Of a stretch of 64,000 nt of DNA, positions 25,178 through 33,510 are shown piece after piece. The notes under the pieces are model-generated. The model was given only the letters and a program-made list of their open reading frames with translations, did not search any database and had not been told where the DNA came from. Origin of the DNA: Aridibacter sp965216195 (GTDB lineage: Bacteria > Acidobacteriota > Blastocatellia > Pyrinomonadales > Pyrinomonadaceae); assembly GCA_965216195.1 (NCBI GenBank), contig OZ244151.1, forward strand, positions 1,922,001-1,986,000, written 5' to 3'. Each line of letters starts with the position of its first letter. The stretch's first letter is position 1. A program made the translations under genes and the position numbers.

Positions 25178-26743
25178 ATGAATTTACAAGGAAAATCAAT
25201 CATCGGCTTCTCACGCGGAAGCGAAACGGAAAAAACATTGACCGCCTTTAATCCTGAAACGGGCGACGCTGTCGAACCAAAATTTTTCTCGGCGACAAAT
25301 GACGAACTTGAACGAGCCGCAGAATTAGCAGAACTAGCCCGGATCAGTTACGGCAAAGTTTCAGGAAAAGAAAAGGCGAAGTTTTTGCGGGAGATCGCTA
25401 ACAATATCGAAGGATTGGGCGAAAAGTTGATCCAAAGAGCAACGCTCGAAACGGGTTTGCCGAACGCACGTTTTGAAGGCGAACGTGGACGAACCTGCTG
25501 GCAGTTTCGTATGTTTGCCGATTTGGTCGAAAAAGGAGACTGGGTCGATGCAAGAATTGACCGCGCCGATCCCGATCGCGAACCCTTACCGAAACCCGAC
25601 ACGCGTTCGATGTTTCGCCCCGTTGGAACAGTCGCAGTTTTTTGTGCGAGCAATTTTCCGCTGGCTTATTCCGTTGGCGGCGGAGACACGGCTTCGGCAC
25701 TTGCAGCAGGCTGCCCGGTAATAGTAAATGCTCACAGTGCCCATCCCGGAACGGCAGAACTCGTTGGAACAGCAATTTCAGACGCCGTGAAAGAATGCGA
25801 TTTGCCCGAAGGCGTTTTCAGCGTTCTTTTTTCTAGCGACTATGAAATCGGACAAGCACTCGTGAAACATCCGGTTATCAAAGCAGTTGGTTTCACCGGA
25901 TCGAAAAAAGGCGGACGGGCTTTGATGGATCTGGCGGCGGCTCGCGAAGAGCCGGTTCCAGTTTACGCTGAAATGAGTTCGGTAAATCCGACGTTTATTT
26001 TGCCAAGCGCGCTGGATGAAGATTTTACGGGTGTGGCAAAAGGGCTTTTTAATTCAGTAACGCTCGGGGCAGGTCAATTCTGCACGAAACCAGGCTTCGT
26101 CATATTGCCCGATAATGACAAACTTACAAACTTTGCCCAGTTTTTGCAGGAAATGATAAAGGAATCCGAGGCTTCGCAGCTTCTAACCGCTGGAATTCGT
26201 GATGCTTACCGTAAAGGAGTTGAAGATCGCGGGGAAAATACTGCATCGGCATCGAGCGAAAACGAAACGCAAGGTTTCGGCGTTAACCCAAGCATCTTTC
26301 AAACAAACGCAAGCTATTTTCTCGAAGACGAATCTCTAAGCGAAGAGATCTTTGGTCCAACGACTGTTCTCGTGAAATCTGACACCGCCGCCGATTTGCT
26401 CGAAATAGCCAAAAAAATGGAGGGACAACTCACCGCATCCATATTCTGCAACGAAAAAGATCTAGAGGAATACGCGTATTTGATCGACGTTTTAGAAACA
26501 AAAGTCGGGCGTTTGATATTTAACGGCTTTTCGACAGGCGTTGAAGTAAATGATTCGATTGTCCACGGCGGAGTTTATCCGGCCACTTCCGATTCGCGAA
26601 CATCTTCCGTTGGCACAAGAGCCATCGAGCGTTTTTCAAGACTTGTTTGCTACCAGAATTTTCCTCAGGAATCTCTGCCGGATGAGTTAAAAGATGAAAA
26701 TCCGCTTGAAATTCGGCGACTTGTTGATGGTGAAACGGCTTAA
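25178..26743 (+). CDS. 2-oxoglutarate semialdehyde (2,5-dioxovalerate) dehydrogenase
   Basis: A 521-residue aldehyde dehydrogenase that should oxidise 2-oxoglutarate semialdehyde to 2-oxoglutarate with NAD(P)+, the last step of the hydroxyproline route. The catalytic cysteine is in LGAGQFCTKPGFV, with the general-base glutamate in PVYAEMSSVNP. The cofactor region is GTVAVFCASNFPLAYSVGGG followed by GFTGSKKGG. The GQFCTKPG form, rather than GQxCxxxxR, is typical of the KGSADH subgroup. The length matches that group. It starts 5 nt after an inverted TTAACCGC repeat. The product joins the TCA cycle. Confidence 0.92.
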   Translation: MNLQGKSIIGFSRGSETEKTLTAFNPETGDAVEPKFFSATNDELERAAELAELARISYGKVSGKEKAKFLREIANNIEGLGEKLIQRATLETGLPNARFEGERGRTCWQFRMFADLVEKGDWVDARIDRADPDREPLPKPDTRSMFRPVGTVAVFCASNFPLAYSVGGGDTASALAAGCPVIVNAHSAHPGTAELVGTAISDAVKECDLPEGVFSVLFSSDYEIGQALVKHPVIKAVGFTGSKKGGRALMDLAAAREEPVPVYAEMSSVNPTFILPSALDEDFTGVAKGLFNSVTLGAGQFCTKPGFVILPDNDKLTNFAQFLQEMIKESEASQLLTAGIRDAYRKGVEDRGENTASASSENETQGFGVNPSIFQTNASYFLEDESLSEEIFGPTTVLVKSDTAADLLEIAKKMEGQLTASIFCNEKDLEEYAYLIDVLETKVGRLIFNGFSTGVEVNDSIVHGGVYPATSDSRTSSVGTRAIERFSRLVCYQNFPQESLPDELKDENPLEIRRLVDGETA

Positions 26744-26745
26744 TT

Positions 26746-26846
26746 GCGGAAACACGCACGAAGTAAGTGTGTTCCGTTACGAGAATGCTAGCCGCATGGA
26801 ATAGCTGGGGTCGATCATTTCACCCTTACTCCGTGCGGGTTTCTGC
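26746..26846. repeat. GCAGAAACACGCACG repeat, copies 2 and 3 as inverted pair
   Basis: The unit at 26746-26767 starts 3 nt after the dehydrogenase stop codon. Its inverted partner at 26825-26846 differs at three of 22 positions from copy 1. The pair encloses 57 bp and could form a hairpin that marks the 3' end of the hydroxyproline cluster. No T-run follows. Confidence 0.75.
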
Positions 26847-26895
26847 ATTCTATTTCGAATTTCGCACATTCCCTCGCATTCGAGTTTCTGCCGGC

Positions 26896-27312
26896 TTATT
26901 TCGCAAAAACATTCGAAAAATCTTTAAACCCCTTGAATTCAAGGGCGTTTCCAGCAGGATCGAGAAAAAACATCGTGCCCTGCTCACCGACTTCACCTTC
27001 AAAACGAATCCGCGGCTCGATAATGAATTTCACGCCCTTTGATCTCAGCTTCTCTGCAAACCGGCGCCATTCTTTCATCTCCAACACGATCCCAAAATGC
27101 GGAACGGGAACGTCGTCACTATCAACCGGATTGGTCGATTTCACGCCACCGCCGCCATCGGACAAATGCGCAACGATCTGATGACCGAAAAGATTGAAGT
27201 CGATCCAGATATCCGAACTCCTTCCCTCTTCACATTCCAAAACGCCGCCATAAAATTCACGTGCTTTCTCTAAATCGTCGACCGGAAAAGCATGATGAAA
27301 TACATTCTTCAT
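26896..27312 (-). CDS. VOC (glyoxalase/bleomycin-resistance) superfamily protein
   Basis: A 138-residue protein with two beta-alpha-beta-beta-beta modules. It starts VFHHAFPVDDLEKAREFYGGVL, the classical VOC opening with a metal-type His. The second module includes VPHFGIVLEMKEWRRFAEKL and ends GTMFFLDPAGNALEFKGFKD, where HFG and the final E in NALEFK are usual metal-ligand positions. The substrate is unknown; dioxygenase, lyase and resistance functions share the fold. It overlaps the upstream DinB gene by 4 nt (ATGA), so the two are translationally coupled. The pair is convergent with the hydroxyproline cluster. Confidence 0.88.
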   Translation of the reverse strand: MKNVFHHAFPVDDLEKAREFYGGVLECEEGRSSDIWIDFNLFGHQIVAHLSDGGGGVKSTNPVDSDDVPVPHFGIVLEMKEWRRFAEKLRSKGVKFIIEPRIRFEGEVGEQGTMFFLDPAGNALEFKGFKDFSNVFAK

Positions 27313-27794
27313 TTTTGCGCGTCCTTTGCCATCTGCCTGATAGCGCCCAGGTGATATGCGGTATGGGCGATGATTGCAATGGCTTCTCCAACCTTATTTT
27401 GATCCCAAGCTTTAATCTCTGCGAAACAGCGCAAAACCTTCTCATAAGATTTCCGCGTTCCTTGACGGAGAATCTCCCATTCTTCGCCGCTCACCGTTTC
27501 TATCAGCCAACTCTGTTCCCAGTTTACTCGGCCCGTGCGACCATTTATGAACTCAACCATGCGATCCAAATAGAACTTTGTGTGTTCCGTATGCGCGGCG
27601 ATCGTCGTCGAATTTCTATAGAGCGAAGCATCCTCCGCTGAAACACTTTCAAGCGTCGCGAAAATCCCGACTCCGCGATCCAGATAAGCGCTTGGTTGCC
27701 CTTCCGGCGAACCTTCAAATGTCTCACGAAGGATATACAAAACGTCTTTTAGAAAATCGTCCGGTGCAATTTGGTTTTTAGCTTCTTCCATCAT
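27309..27794 (-). CDS. DinB-superfamily four-helix protein
   Basis: A 161-residue protein predicted as a four-helix bundle. Histidines at typical DinB metal positions are visible in TTIAAHTEHTKFYLDRM and in the C-terminal IAIIAHTAYHLGAIRQM, where the paired HxxxH is the hallmark. DinB/YfiT-like proteins include thiol-dependent transferases and many of unknown role. The gene starts 31 nt from the divergent methyltransferase gene and overlaps the VOC gene by 4 nt. No thiol cofactor genes are in the window. Confidence 0.83.
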   Translation of the reverse strand: MMEEAKNQIAPDDFLKDVLYILRETFEGSPEGQPSAYLDRGVGIFATLESVSAEDASLYRNSTTIAAHTEHTKFYLDRMVEFINGRTGRVNWEQSWLIETVSGEEWEILRQGTRKSYEKVLRCFAEIKAWDQNKVGEAIAIIAHTAYHLGAIRQMAKDAQK

Positions 27795-27825
27795 TTGTTA
27801 CTCTTTAAATCCTAAAATTCGAAAC

Positions 27826-29007
27826 ATGGAAAACGTCGAACAATTTGCATCCAGTTTCTCTGATAGCTTGCGCGAAGATACATTTGTAAAAATGACTTTG
27901 GGTAATTATAAGGGTGATGATAAACATCTGCAAAAATTGCTCGTTCGACTAATCAAAACGAAAAAGGGAGTTCGCCTTTTCTTCCTGTACAAATATGACA
28001 CCCGCGACACAGCTAAAAATTACAGTTTCCAAGAAGGAACCAACCTGATAAAAAGATTCCTTGGCAGCGATTTTTTCGCGGGTCACCTTTTCACAACTGA
28101 AAGCAACTTCCAACTTGATATCGGAAAAAAGGGGCGCTCTCGACTCAACGTTGGGAAACCCACGTTTAGAGACAAACCGGACTTAAGCCACGACCGTAAG
28201 AAGGCGCATTTGATCGACCCTAAGTCTTTTTATCTGATGGCCTTAGGAATTACAAACGACCGGGGCGATGTCCGCGCAAAGCAACAGGATAAGTGGAAAC
28301 AGATAAATAAGTTTGTCGAAACACTCGGGAGTTTGTTTGATCAGTCCCAATTGAAAAACCGCGATGCGATTGACATCGTCGATATGGGATCCGGCAAGGG
28401 CTACTTAACTTTCGCAACTTACGATTTTTTTAAGAACAAACGCGGGATAGACGTAAGGGTCACAGGCGTCGATACCAAGAGTGAGTTGATCGAACTCTGT
28501 GACGATATAGCAAAAACAAGTGAATTTCACGGTCTCAAATTCCGCTGCGGACGAATTGATGATTTCGAGTTTCAAAAAACCGACATTTTAATTGCTCTTC
28601 ACGCATGTAACACCGCCACAGACGATGCTATTTTCAAGGGAATAAAAGCCCATGCGAATTTGATTGTTGTGGCGCCATGCTGCCATCAGGAAATCCGACC
28701 CCAGATACAATCGCCTGACATAGTCTCCGGTTTGTTGAAACACGGGGTTTTACTTGAGCGCGAAGCAGAGTCAGTCACTGACGGTTTACGGGCGCTTTCA
28801 CTTGAAAGATGCGGTTATGCATCAAAAATTTTCGAGTTTGTTTCCACCGAACACACCCCGAAAAATAATATGATCGTCGGCACGCTTCAAACGAATCCGC
28901 ACAATTCCGACAAAATTACCAAAAACATCGAAAAAATTAAGGAATTTTACGGGATCGAATCTCAACGTCTGGACGAATTGATCAAATTAGAAAAAAAGGC
29001 GAGTTGA
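27826..29007 (+). CDS. SAM-dependent methyltransferase, METTL25-like (Methyltransf_32)
   Basis: A 393-residue protein. The C-terminal half is a Rossmann methyltransferase with the AdoMet loop IVDMGSGKGYLTFATYDF, then VTGVDTKSELIELC, and motif IV-like TDILIALHACNTATDDAI. The motif APCCHQE is typical of the METTL25/RRNAD1 group, whose members modify RNA or protein in eukaryotes. The N-terminal 190 residues (VRLFFLYKYDTRDTAKNYS...) are a substrate-binding region also seen in bacterial relatives. It starts 31 nt from the divergent DinB gene and is followed by about 260 bp without genes. The substrate is probably RNA, but this is inferred. Confidence 0.8.
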   Translation: MENVEQFASSFSDSLREDTFVKMTLGNYKGDDKHLQKLLVRLIKTKKGVRLFFLYKYDTRDTAKNYSFQEGTNLIKRFLGSDFFAGHLFTTESNFQLDIGKKGRSRLNVGKPTFRDKPDLSHDRKKAHLIDPKSFYLMALGITNDRGDVRAKQQDKWKQINKFVETLGSLFDQSQLKNRDAIDIVDMGSGKGYLTFATYDFFKNKRGIDVRVTGVDTKSELIELCDDIAKTSEFHGLKFRCGRIDDFEFQKTDILIALHACNTATDDAIFKGIKAHANLIVVAPCCHQEIRPQIQSPDIVSGLLKHGVLLEREAESVTDGLRALSLERCGYASKIFEFVSTEHTPKNNMIVGTLQTNPHNSDKITKNIEKIKEFYGIESQRLDELIKLEKKAS

Positions 29008-29270
29008 ACTTCCTTTTTTCCCCAAAATTACGAGTTATGAAGGAATATTCTCACCCAGTAAAAAGACATTTCCGAGCGGCCTAATTCTTGCGTTATTTAG
29101 CGTTTAGGGTTTCGGCTCGAACGCCAGCAACTTTCACAAAACCCTAATTTACAAGGCTTTACAAATAATGTGCCAGTTTACTTTAGCTAAAACGTGTCAG
29201 TTTTTGTTAGAAGGGCAGTGCCGTTTTTTGTCATTCCGAAATTAAATCCATAAAGTTGTAGACCGCAAAT

Positions 29271-31799
29271 ATGAAAATCCAGTTTGTCGAAGAAACCGAT
29301 TCCCGCCTACTCGCTGAAGATATCGTCAAGGGTGAAGATATTGCCCCAACCTCTAACCCGGAAATCGCCGCGCTGCTAGATGAGGGTGTAGAAGCTGCCC
29401 AAAATGGCGACCGTGCTGAAGCAAGACACTTGTTGCTCAAAGTTACTGAGCGAGATCCAAGGAATGAAGCCGCCTGGCTTTGGCTCGCCTCGATTAGCGA
29501 ATACCCGGAAGAATTACTGATATTTCTCGAGAACGTGCTCGACATCAACCCAAAGAATGAGAGGGCCCTGAATTGGTCGGCGGAAACCAAAACATTGCTT
29601 GCGAAAACCTTTGTTCAGCGTGGAATCGATGCGAAAAGCGAGGACAAGATCGAATTCGCAAAGCAATGCTTTTTGCAAGCAATCGTTCACGACTCCAAAA
29701 GTGAACTAGCCTGGATGTGGTTGGCTTCGGTTTCAGAAGCCGATGGCGAAAAGATTTCGCATTTAAGGAAGGTAATCAACATCAATCCCGACAATGAAAA
29801 GGCAGCGAAATCGCTCGAGCGAGCGCAGGCCAGAATCGCCGAATCTCTGCTCGAAAAGGCAAAAGCGTCTGCTGAAAGCGGAGATAATGCTAATGCCGAC
29901 AAGTATTTAGATGAATGCCTGTTTAACGATCCAAACTCTGAAGGCGCACTATTACTGAAAGGTGAGATTGCTGAAGATTTCGACGAAAAGATCGAATTTA
30001 TTGAACGCGTCTTAAAAATAAACCCCAAAAATGAAGCTGCACATGCCGCCCTTGAAACCGCAAAAGGTGAATTTGTGCAATCCAAGTTATCAAGAGCGAA
30101 GGCTGCAGTTGAAAGTGGAAACGATCAGGAGGCGAATTCACTACTGGACGAAATTATTCTGGGTTCGCCGGACATGGTTGAAGCCTGGCTTTTAAAAGCA
30201 GAAATCACGGATTCAATAGACGAAAAGATCGCCGGCTACAAAAAGGCACTGGAAATAGAACCCGGAAACCAGGTAGCGCAGGAAGCAATAGCCGATAAGA
30301 TGTTTGATAAGGCTAAACTACTTGTGTCGGCAGCAAGATCAGCTCGCGAAAGAGGGGAACAGAACGATGCCAAACGACTTGCTGATGAAGCGTTGAGTTT
30401 CGCACCCGAACTCGAAGAAGCGCTTCTTCTACGATCAGAACTCAGCAGTTCGGCCGAACAGAAGACCAATTTACTCAATCGCGTTTTAGCGATAAACCCG
30501 GACAATCATCGCGCCAAAGCGGCACTTCACGAAGTAGAGAAAGAAAATCTTGAGCAAACGATCAGCGAAGCTCGCATTTCGTTTGAATCAGGAATGTTCG
30601 ATGAAGCATCCATACTAGTAAAAAACGCCCTTGAGACCGATCCGGATAATGTCGAAGCCCTTATGCTGAAATCCGAGATGTCTGATTCTGCTGACGAAAA
30701 ACGTGAACTAGTTGAGCGAGTTCTGGAAATAAACCCCGAAAACGTGTCAGCGAAGGATTCGCTAAGGCGACTCGATACGGAAAAAGCAAACGAACTACTT
30801 GCCGAAGCCACATCGGCCGCTTCTGCCGGAAATAAAGAACTCGCTGAAAGTCTTTTATCCGATGTGTTCAATTATAATAATGAGGCTGAAAACGCCTGGC
30901 TTCTTAAGGCACACATTTCTGACTCACTCGATGAAAAAGTGAATTGCTTCAAGAGGGTTCTTGAAATCAACGCGGATAACGAAGCGGCAAAAGCGAATTT
31001 ACTCTCGCTCGAGTCAATGATTCAAACTTCTAATCCGGAACCTGCTCCCGAATCCCAACCCTCAAACCAGCAAGAGCCGCTAAAAGAAGAAGATAGTTCA
31101 GAAGCCGATTTCGATTCTGAAGAAAAATTCGAGGCGCCGGAAGAGGAAATCGACGCTCTTTTTCTAGGCGGAACGCCGGAGACAAATGAAGTCCGTGAAG
31201 CGCGGGAAATGGCGGCTGAGCTCCAGGAAGCCGAAGCGGCTCCCTCCTATGAGGTAAATGAGCCGGAAGCGGAGTATCCGGCGATTGAAATGCCGCAAGA
31301 CTCGGCAAACTTTTTAACGTCGGCAAATGAAACGGTAAACGAGTATGAAACTGAGGAGGTTGCCGCTGTCGTTGAACCCGAGCAACAGGATTCAGTAGAT
31401 TCTGTAAGCCCGGTAAGCGACGATATGGAGTCTCGAAGTAAGCGAATACTCGTTGTTGACAACAACCCTACAACAAGAAAACTTGTCTCCGGGAAGCTGG
31501 AAAAAAGTGGTCACGAAACCTACTGCGCAATTGACGGAATGGATGCTGTCAATATGCTCGAGGAAATGACACCGGATCTGGTTTTGCTTGATCTCGCTAT
31601 TCCAGGAATGGATGGTTATCAGGTTTGTAAAGTAATTCGGGAAAACGATGCTACTACCACAACACCTGTAATCATGGTTTCCGGCAAAGACATAGAATTC
31701 GATGAAACGAAGGGTAACGAGGTAGGCTCAACAGGACATATTTCGAAACCTTTTGGTCCGGAAACGTTAATGAAGATTGTAAACGAGCATCTTATGTAG
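29271..31799 (+). CDS. TPR scaffold with seven 79-residue units and a C-terminal receiver domain
   Basis: An 842-residue cytoplasmic protein. Residues about 25-580 are TPR-type repeats. Anchor segments of the form AWLLKAEITDSIDEKI...ALEIEPGN begin at 29472, 29709, 29946, 30183, 30420, 30657 and 30894, an unbroken 237-bp period. An acidic Pro/Glu-rich linker (about 585-720) follows. The last 120 residues are a receiver domain with ILVVDNNPTTRKL, phospho-acceptor Asp in VLLDLAIPGMDGYQV, Ser in VMVSGKD-like IMVSGKD and Lys in HISKPFG. There is no output domain, so phosphorylation may control docking by the TPR array. Its 3' end overlaps the convergent SDR gene by 8 nt. Confidence 0.92.
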   Translation: MKIQFVEETDSRLLAEDIVKGEDIAPTSNPEIAALLDEGVEAAQNGDRAEARHLLLKVTERDPRNEAAWLWLASISEYPEELLIFLENVLDINPKNERALNWSAETKTLLAKTFVQRGIDAKSEDKIEFAKQCFLQAIVHDSKSELAWMWLASVSEADGEKISHLRKVININPDNEKAAKSLERAQARIAESLLEKAKASAESGDNANADKYLDECLFNDPNSEGALLLKGEIAEDFDEKIEFIERVLKINPKNEAAHAALETAKGEFVQSKLSRAKAAVESGNDQEANSLLDEIILGSPDMVEAWLLKAEITDSIDEKIAGYKKALEIEPGNQVAQEAIADKMFDKAKLLVSAARSARERGEQNDAKRLADEALSFAPELEEALLLRSELSSSAEQKTNLLNRVLAINPDNHRAKAALHEVEKENLEQTISEARISFESGMFDEASILVKNALETDPDNVEALMLKSEMSDSADEKRELVERVLEINPENVSAKDSLRRLDTEKANELLAEATSAASAGNKELAESLLSDVFNYNNEAENAWLLKAHISDSLDEKVNCFKRVLEINADNEAAKANLLSLESMIQTSNPEPAPESQPSNQQEPLKEEDSSEADFDSEEKFEAPEEEIDALFLGGTPETNEVREAREMAAELQEAEAAPSYEVNEPEAEYPAIEMPQDSANFLTSANETVNEYETEEVAAVVEPEQQDSVDSVSPVSDDMESRSKRILVVDNNPTTRKLVSGKLEKSGHETYCAIDGMDAVNMLEEMTPDLVLLDLAIPGMDGYQVCKVIRENDATTTTPVIMVSGKDIEFDETKGNEVGSTGHISKPFGPETLMKIVNEHLM

Positions 31800-32508
31800 A
31801 CGGAGGCTTGCTTGGTCGCAGCTCGACCTTGCTTGGAAGGCTTCTTGAATCGTGTTTAAGTAAATCTAAAATCGCTTGAGCAACATCGCCTGGCTGCAAC
31901 TGCCAGGCTTTTTCTTTGGAGATCGTGTCGCCGCCAAACTCAGTATTTACCGATCCCGGGCAAACATAACTGACCTTAATATCGTCTTGGCGAACTTCCT
32001 GCATCAAGGCTTCAGAAAACCCGTTTAGACCGAATTTGGATGCATTGTAGGCCGCCATTTTTGGATGAGCATTCTGCCCGGCGAGCGACGAAATGTTAAT
32101 AATATAGCCGCCGTCTCGTTCCTTCATCAGAGGAATCGCGTAATGGCAAGCGTAGAAAACTCCGAGGAGGTTTGTTTCGATGGTCACTCTGAAATCATCC
32201 GGTGAGATTTCTTCAACGGTTTCGCCAAAAAACCCAACCCCGGCATTGTTTATTAAGATATCTACTCTGCCAAAGAGCCGCTTACATTCATTGAGCATTA
32301 CTTTAACTTGAGCTTCGCTTCGTACGTCACAAACCTCGCCCTCGACCTTGCCCAGACGTGACAGATGCTCTTGCGCCTCTTTAATTTCATTTTTTTTTCG
32401 CGCACATATGAAAACGGTCGCACCATTTTCGAGTAAACTCTCCGCGACCGCTTTACCTATTCCTTTTGTCCCGCCCGTAACGACAGCTATTTTACCAACT
32501 AGATTCAT
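31792..32508 (-). CDS. Short-chain dehydrogenase/reductase (FabG-like)
   Basis: A 238-residue NAD(P)-dependent oxidoreductase. The cofactor motif is VVTGGTKGIGKAVAESL, the core NNAGVGFFG, and the catalytic set Ser in ISSLAGQ with YNASKFG. The start is the ATG at 32508 with AGGTGAA directly upstream. It overlaps the stop of the upstream secreted-family gene as ATGA, so the two are translationally coupled. A longer frame to 32553 would overlap that gene by 49 nt and adds nothing conserved. The substrate is unknown; 3-oxoacyl reduction or sugar/steroid chemistry are typical. It ends the gatB-led run. Confidence 0.92.
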   Translation of the reverse strand: MNLVGKIAVVTGGTKGIGKAVAESLLENGATVFICARKKNEIKEAQEHLSRLGKVEGEVCDVRSEAQVKVMLNECKRLFGRVDILINNAGVGFFGETVEEISPDDFRVTIETNLLGVFYACHYAIPLMKERDGGYIINISSLAGQNAHPKMAAYNASKFGLNGFSEALMQEVRQDDIKVSYVCPGSVNTEFGGDTISKEKAWQLQPGDVAQAILDLLKHDSRSLPSKVELRPSKPPST

Positions 32509-33410
32509 TTCACCTGTAGCTTTGGAGCTTTCTTGCTTTGTAAGACCTTCCAAAGAATAGTCGCCCTTTTTCCCGGCTCGAGCTTTACCAACCTAAAAAC
32601 GACGATTACGTCCCGTCGTTTATCAAAATCAAATTCGTTAATTAAATACCCGGCGATCTTAACCAAAGATTCACCGCGATAAGCGATCGACCTCAGGGCA
32701 TAGGTTTTCCCTTCATTTGCGGGTAGAAGGCTTGCGTAAATGAAGTCCCCTTCTTTTATTCCCTTTTTTAACCTCGTCGCCAAATCAGCTGCTTTCTTAA
32801 AGTCGCTTGCCGGTTTAATCGAGGAAAGAAACGCCATTCCTTTAGTTTTCAGGCTAACTGTTTCAATCGGTACGTCTTCAAGATTAACCATTATGCCGTG
32901 AGTCATCGTACCGAGAGCCTGAAGTGTATTTTTCCTAAAATTTAAATCTGCCAAGCTTATCAATCGATGGCGATTTTCCCTAAACGAATAGGCTGATCCG
33001 GCCCCCGGCATCGTGTAATCTGCACAATTCGGGCGGACCTGTAACACCTTTTGATCCTGCGAACATCCCTGATCATTTACGAGCACAATAAGGCCGGTGT
33101 TTTTTTGCTTTAAGAAACCAGAATACTCCGCCGCTATCTCCGCATCTGGCTGCATTAGCTTCCTTTCTTTCTTATTAAGCTTTCGATAAAGAGGTTTTAT
33201 TTGTGTGCGAAGAACCTTGTTATTCTCGTTGATTCTAACAGGGTGATTCTCCGTATTTCTTAACGCTTCTGATCTTCGGCTTATCTCGTTAGCCTGAGCA
33301 ATTCTTGGATCAATCGGCGTGGGTGTCGGGGATGGATTACGAGTTTGGGCATCCACGACCCAGGTAAATGCAAAAAAAGCGACAAATCCTAAAGCGATAC
33401 ACTTCTTCAT
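32505..33410 (-). CDS. Secreted hypothetical protein, five-member paralogous family, copy 1
   Basis: I do not recognise this family. The protein has a signal peptide (MKKCIALGFVAFFAFTW, cut after VVDAQ), a Pro/Thr spacer (SPTPTPIDP) and a domain of about 230 residues shared with copies 2-5. Shared marks are a cysteine pair (DQGCS and PNCADY), GAGSAYSFR, LADLNFR, a VNLEDVPIETVSL strand, YALRSIAYRG, and FDFDKRRDVIVVFRLV then ILWKVLQSKKAPKL at the end. It is closest to copy 5 at 54.9 kb. The ATG at 33410, with GAGGA upstream, gives the better signal peptide. It is coupled to the SDR gene by an ATGA overlap. A periplasmic or outer-membrane role is inferred. Confidence 0.8.
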   Translation of the reverse strand: MKKCIALGFVAFFAFTWVVDAQTRNPSPTPTPIDPRIAQANEISRRSEALRNTENHPVRINENNKVLRTQIKPLYRKLNKKERKLMQPDAEIAAEYSGFLKQKNTGLIVLVNDQGCSQDQKVLQVRPNCADYTMPGAGSAYSFRENRHRLISLADLNFRKNTLQALGTMTHGIMVNLEDVPIETVSLKTKGMAFLSSIKPASDFKKAADLATRLKKGIKEGDFIYASLLPANEGKTYALRSIAYRGESLVKIAGYLINEFDFDKRRDVIVVFRLVKLEPGKRATILWKVLQSKKAPKLQVK

Positions 33411-33510
33411 AGTTCTTATCCTCAAGTTAAATCAAGTTATCCTCGTTTTTGGCCTGCGTTTTATAGTCCCAGATGAAGAGATTTTTTACAAATAATTTTA
33501 TTCATTCAAT

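Noticed and set aside
29100..29151. Inverted TTAGGGTTT / AAACCCTAA in the gap before the TPR-receiver gene
   Set aside because: The 9-bp arms are A/T-rich and about 27 nt apart without a T-run; not distinct enough to call a terminator or operator.
29160..29185. Sigma-54-type TGGCAC-N5-TTGT match on the minus strand
   Set aside because: It points toward the 3' end of a plus-strand gene and no minus-strand gene follows; probably chance.
30236..30871. Long minus-strand Ser/Leu-rich frames across the TPR-receiver gene
   Set aside because: These are mirror frames of a Glu/Lys-rich coding sequence and have no independent support.
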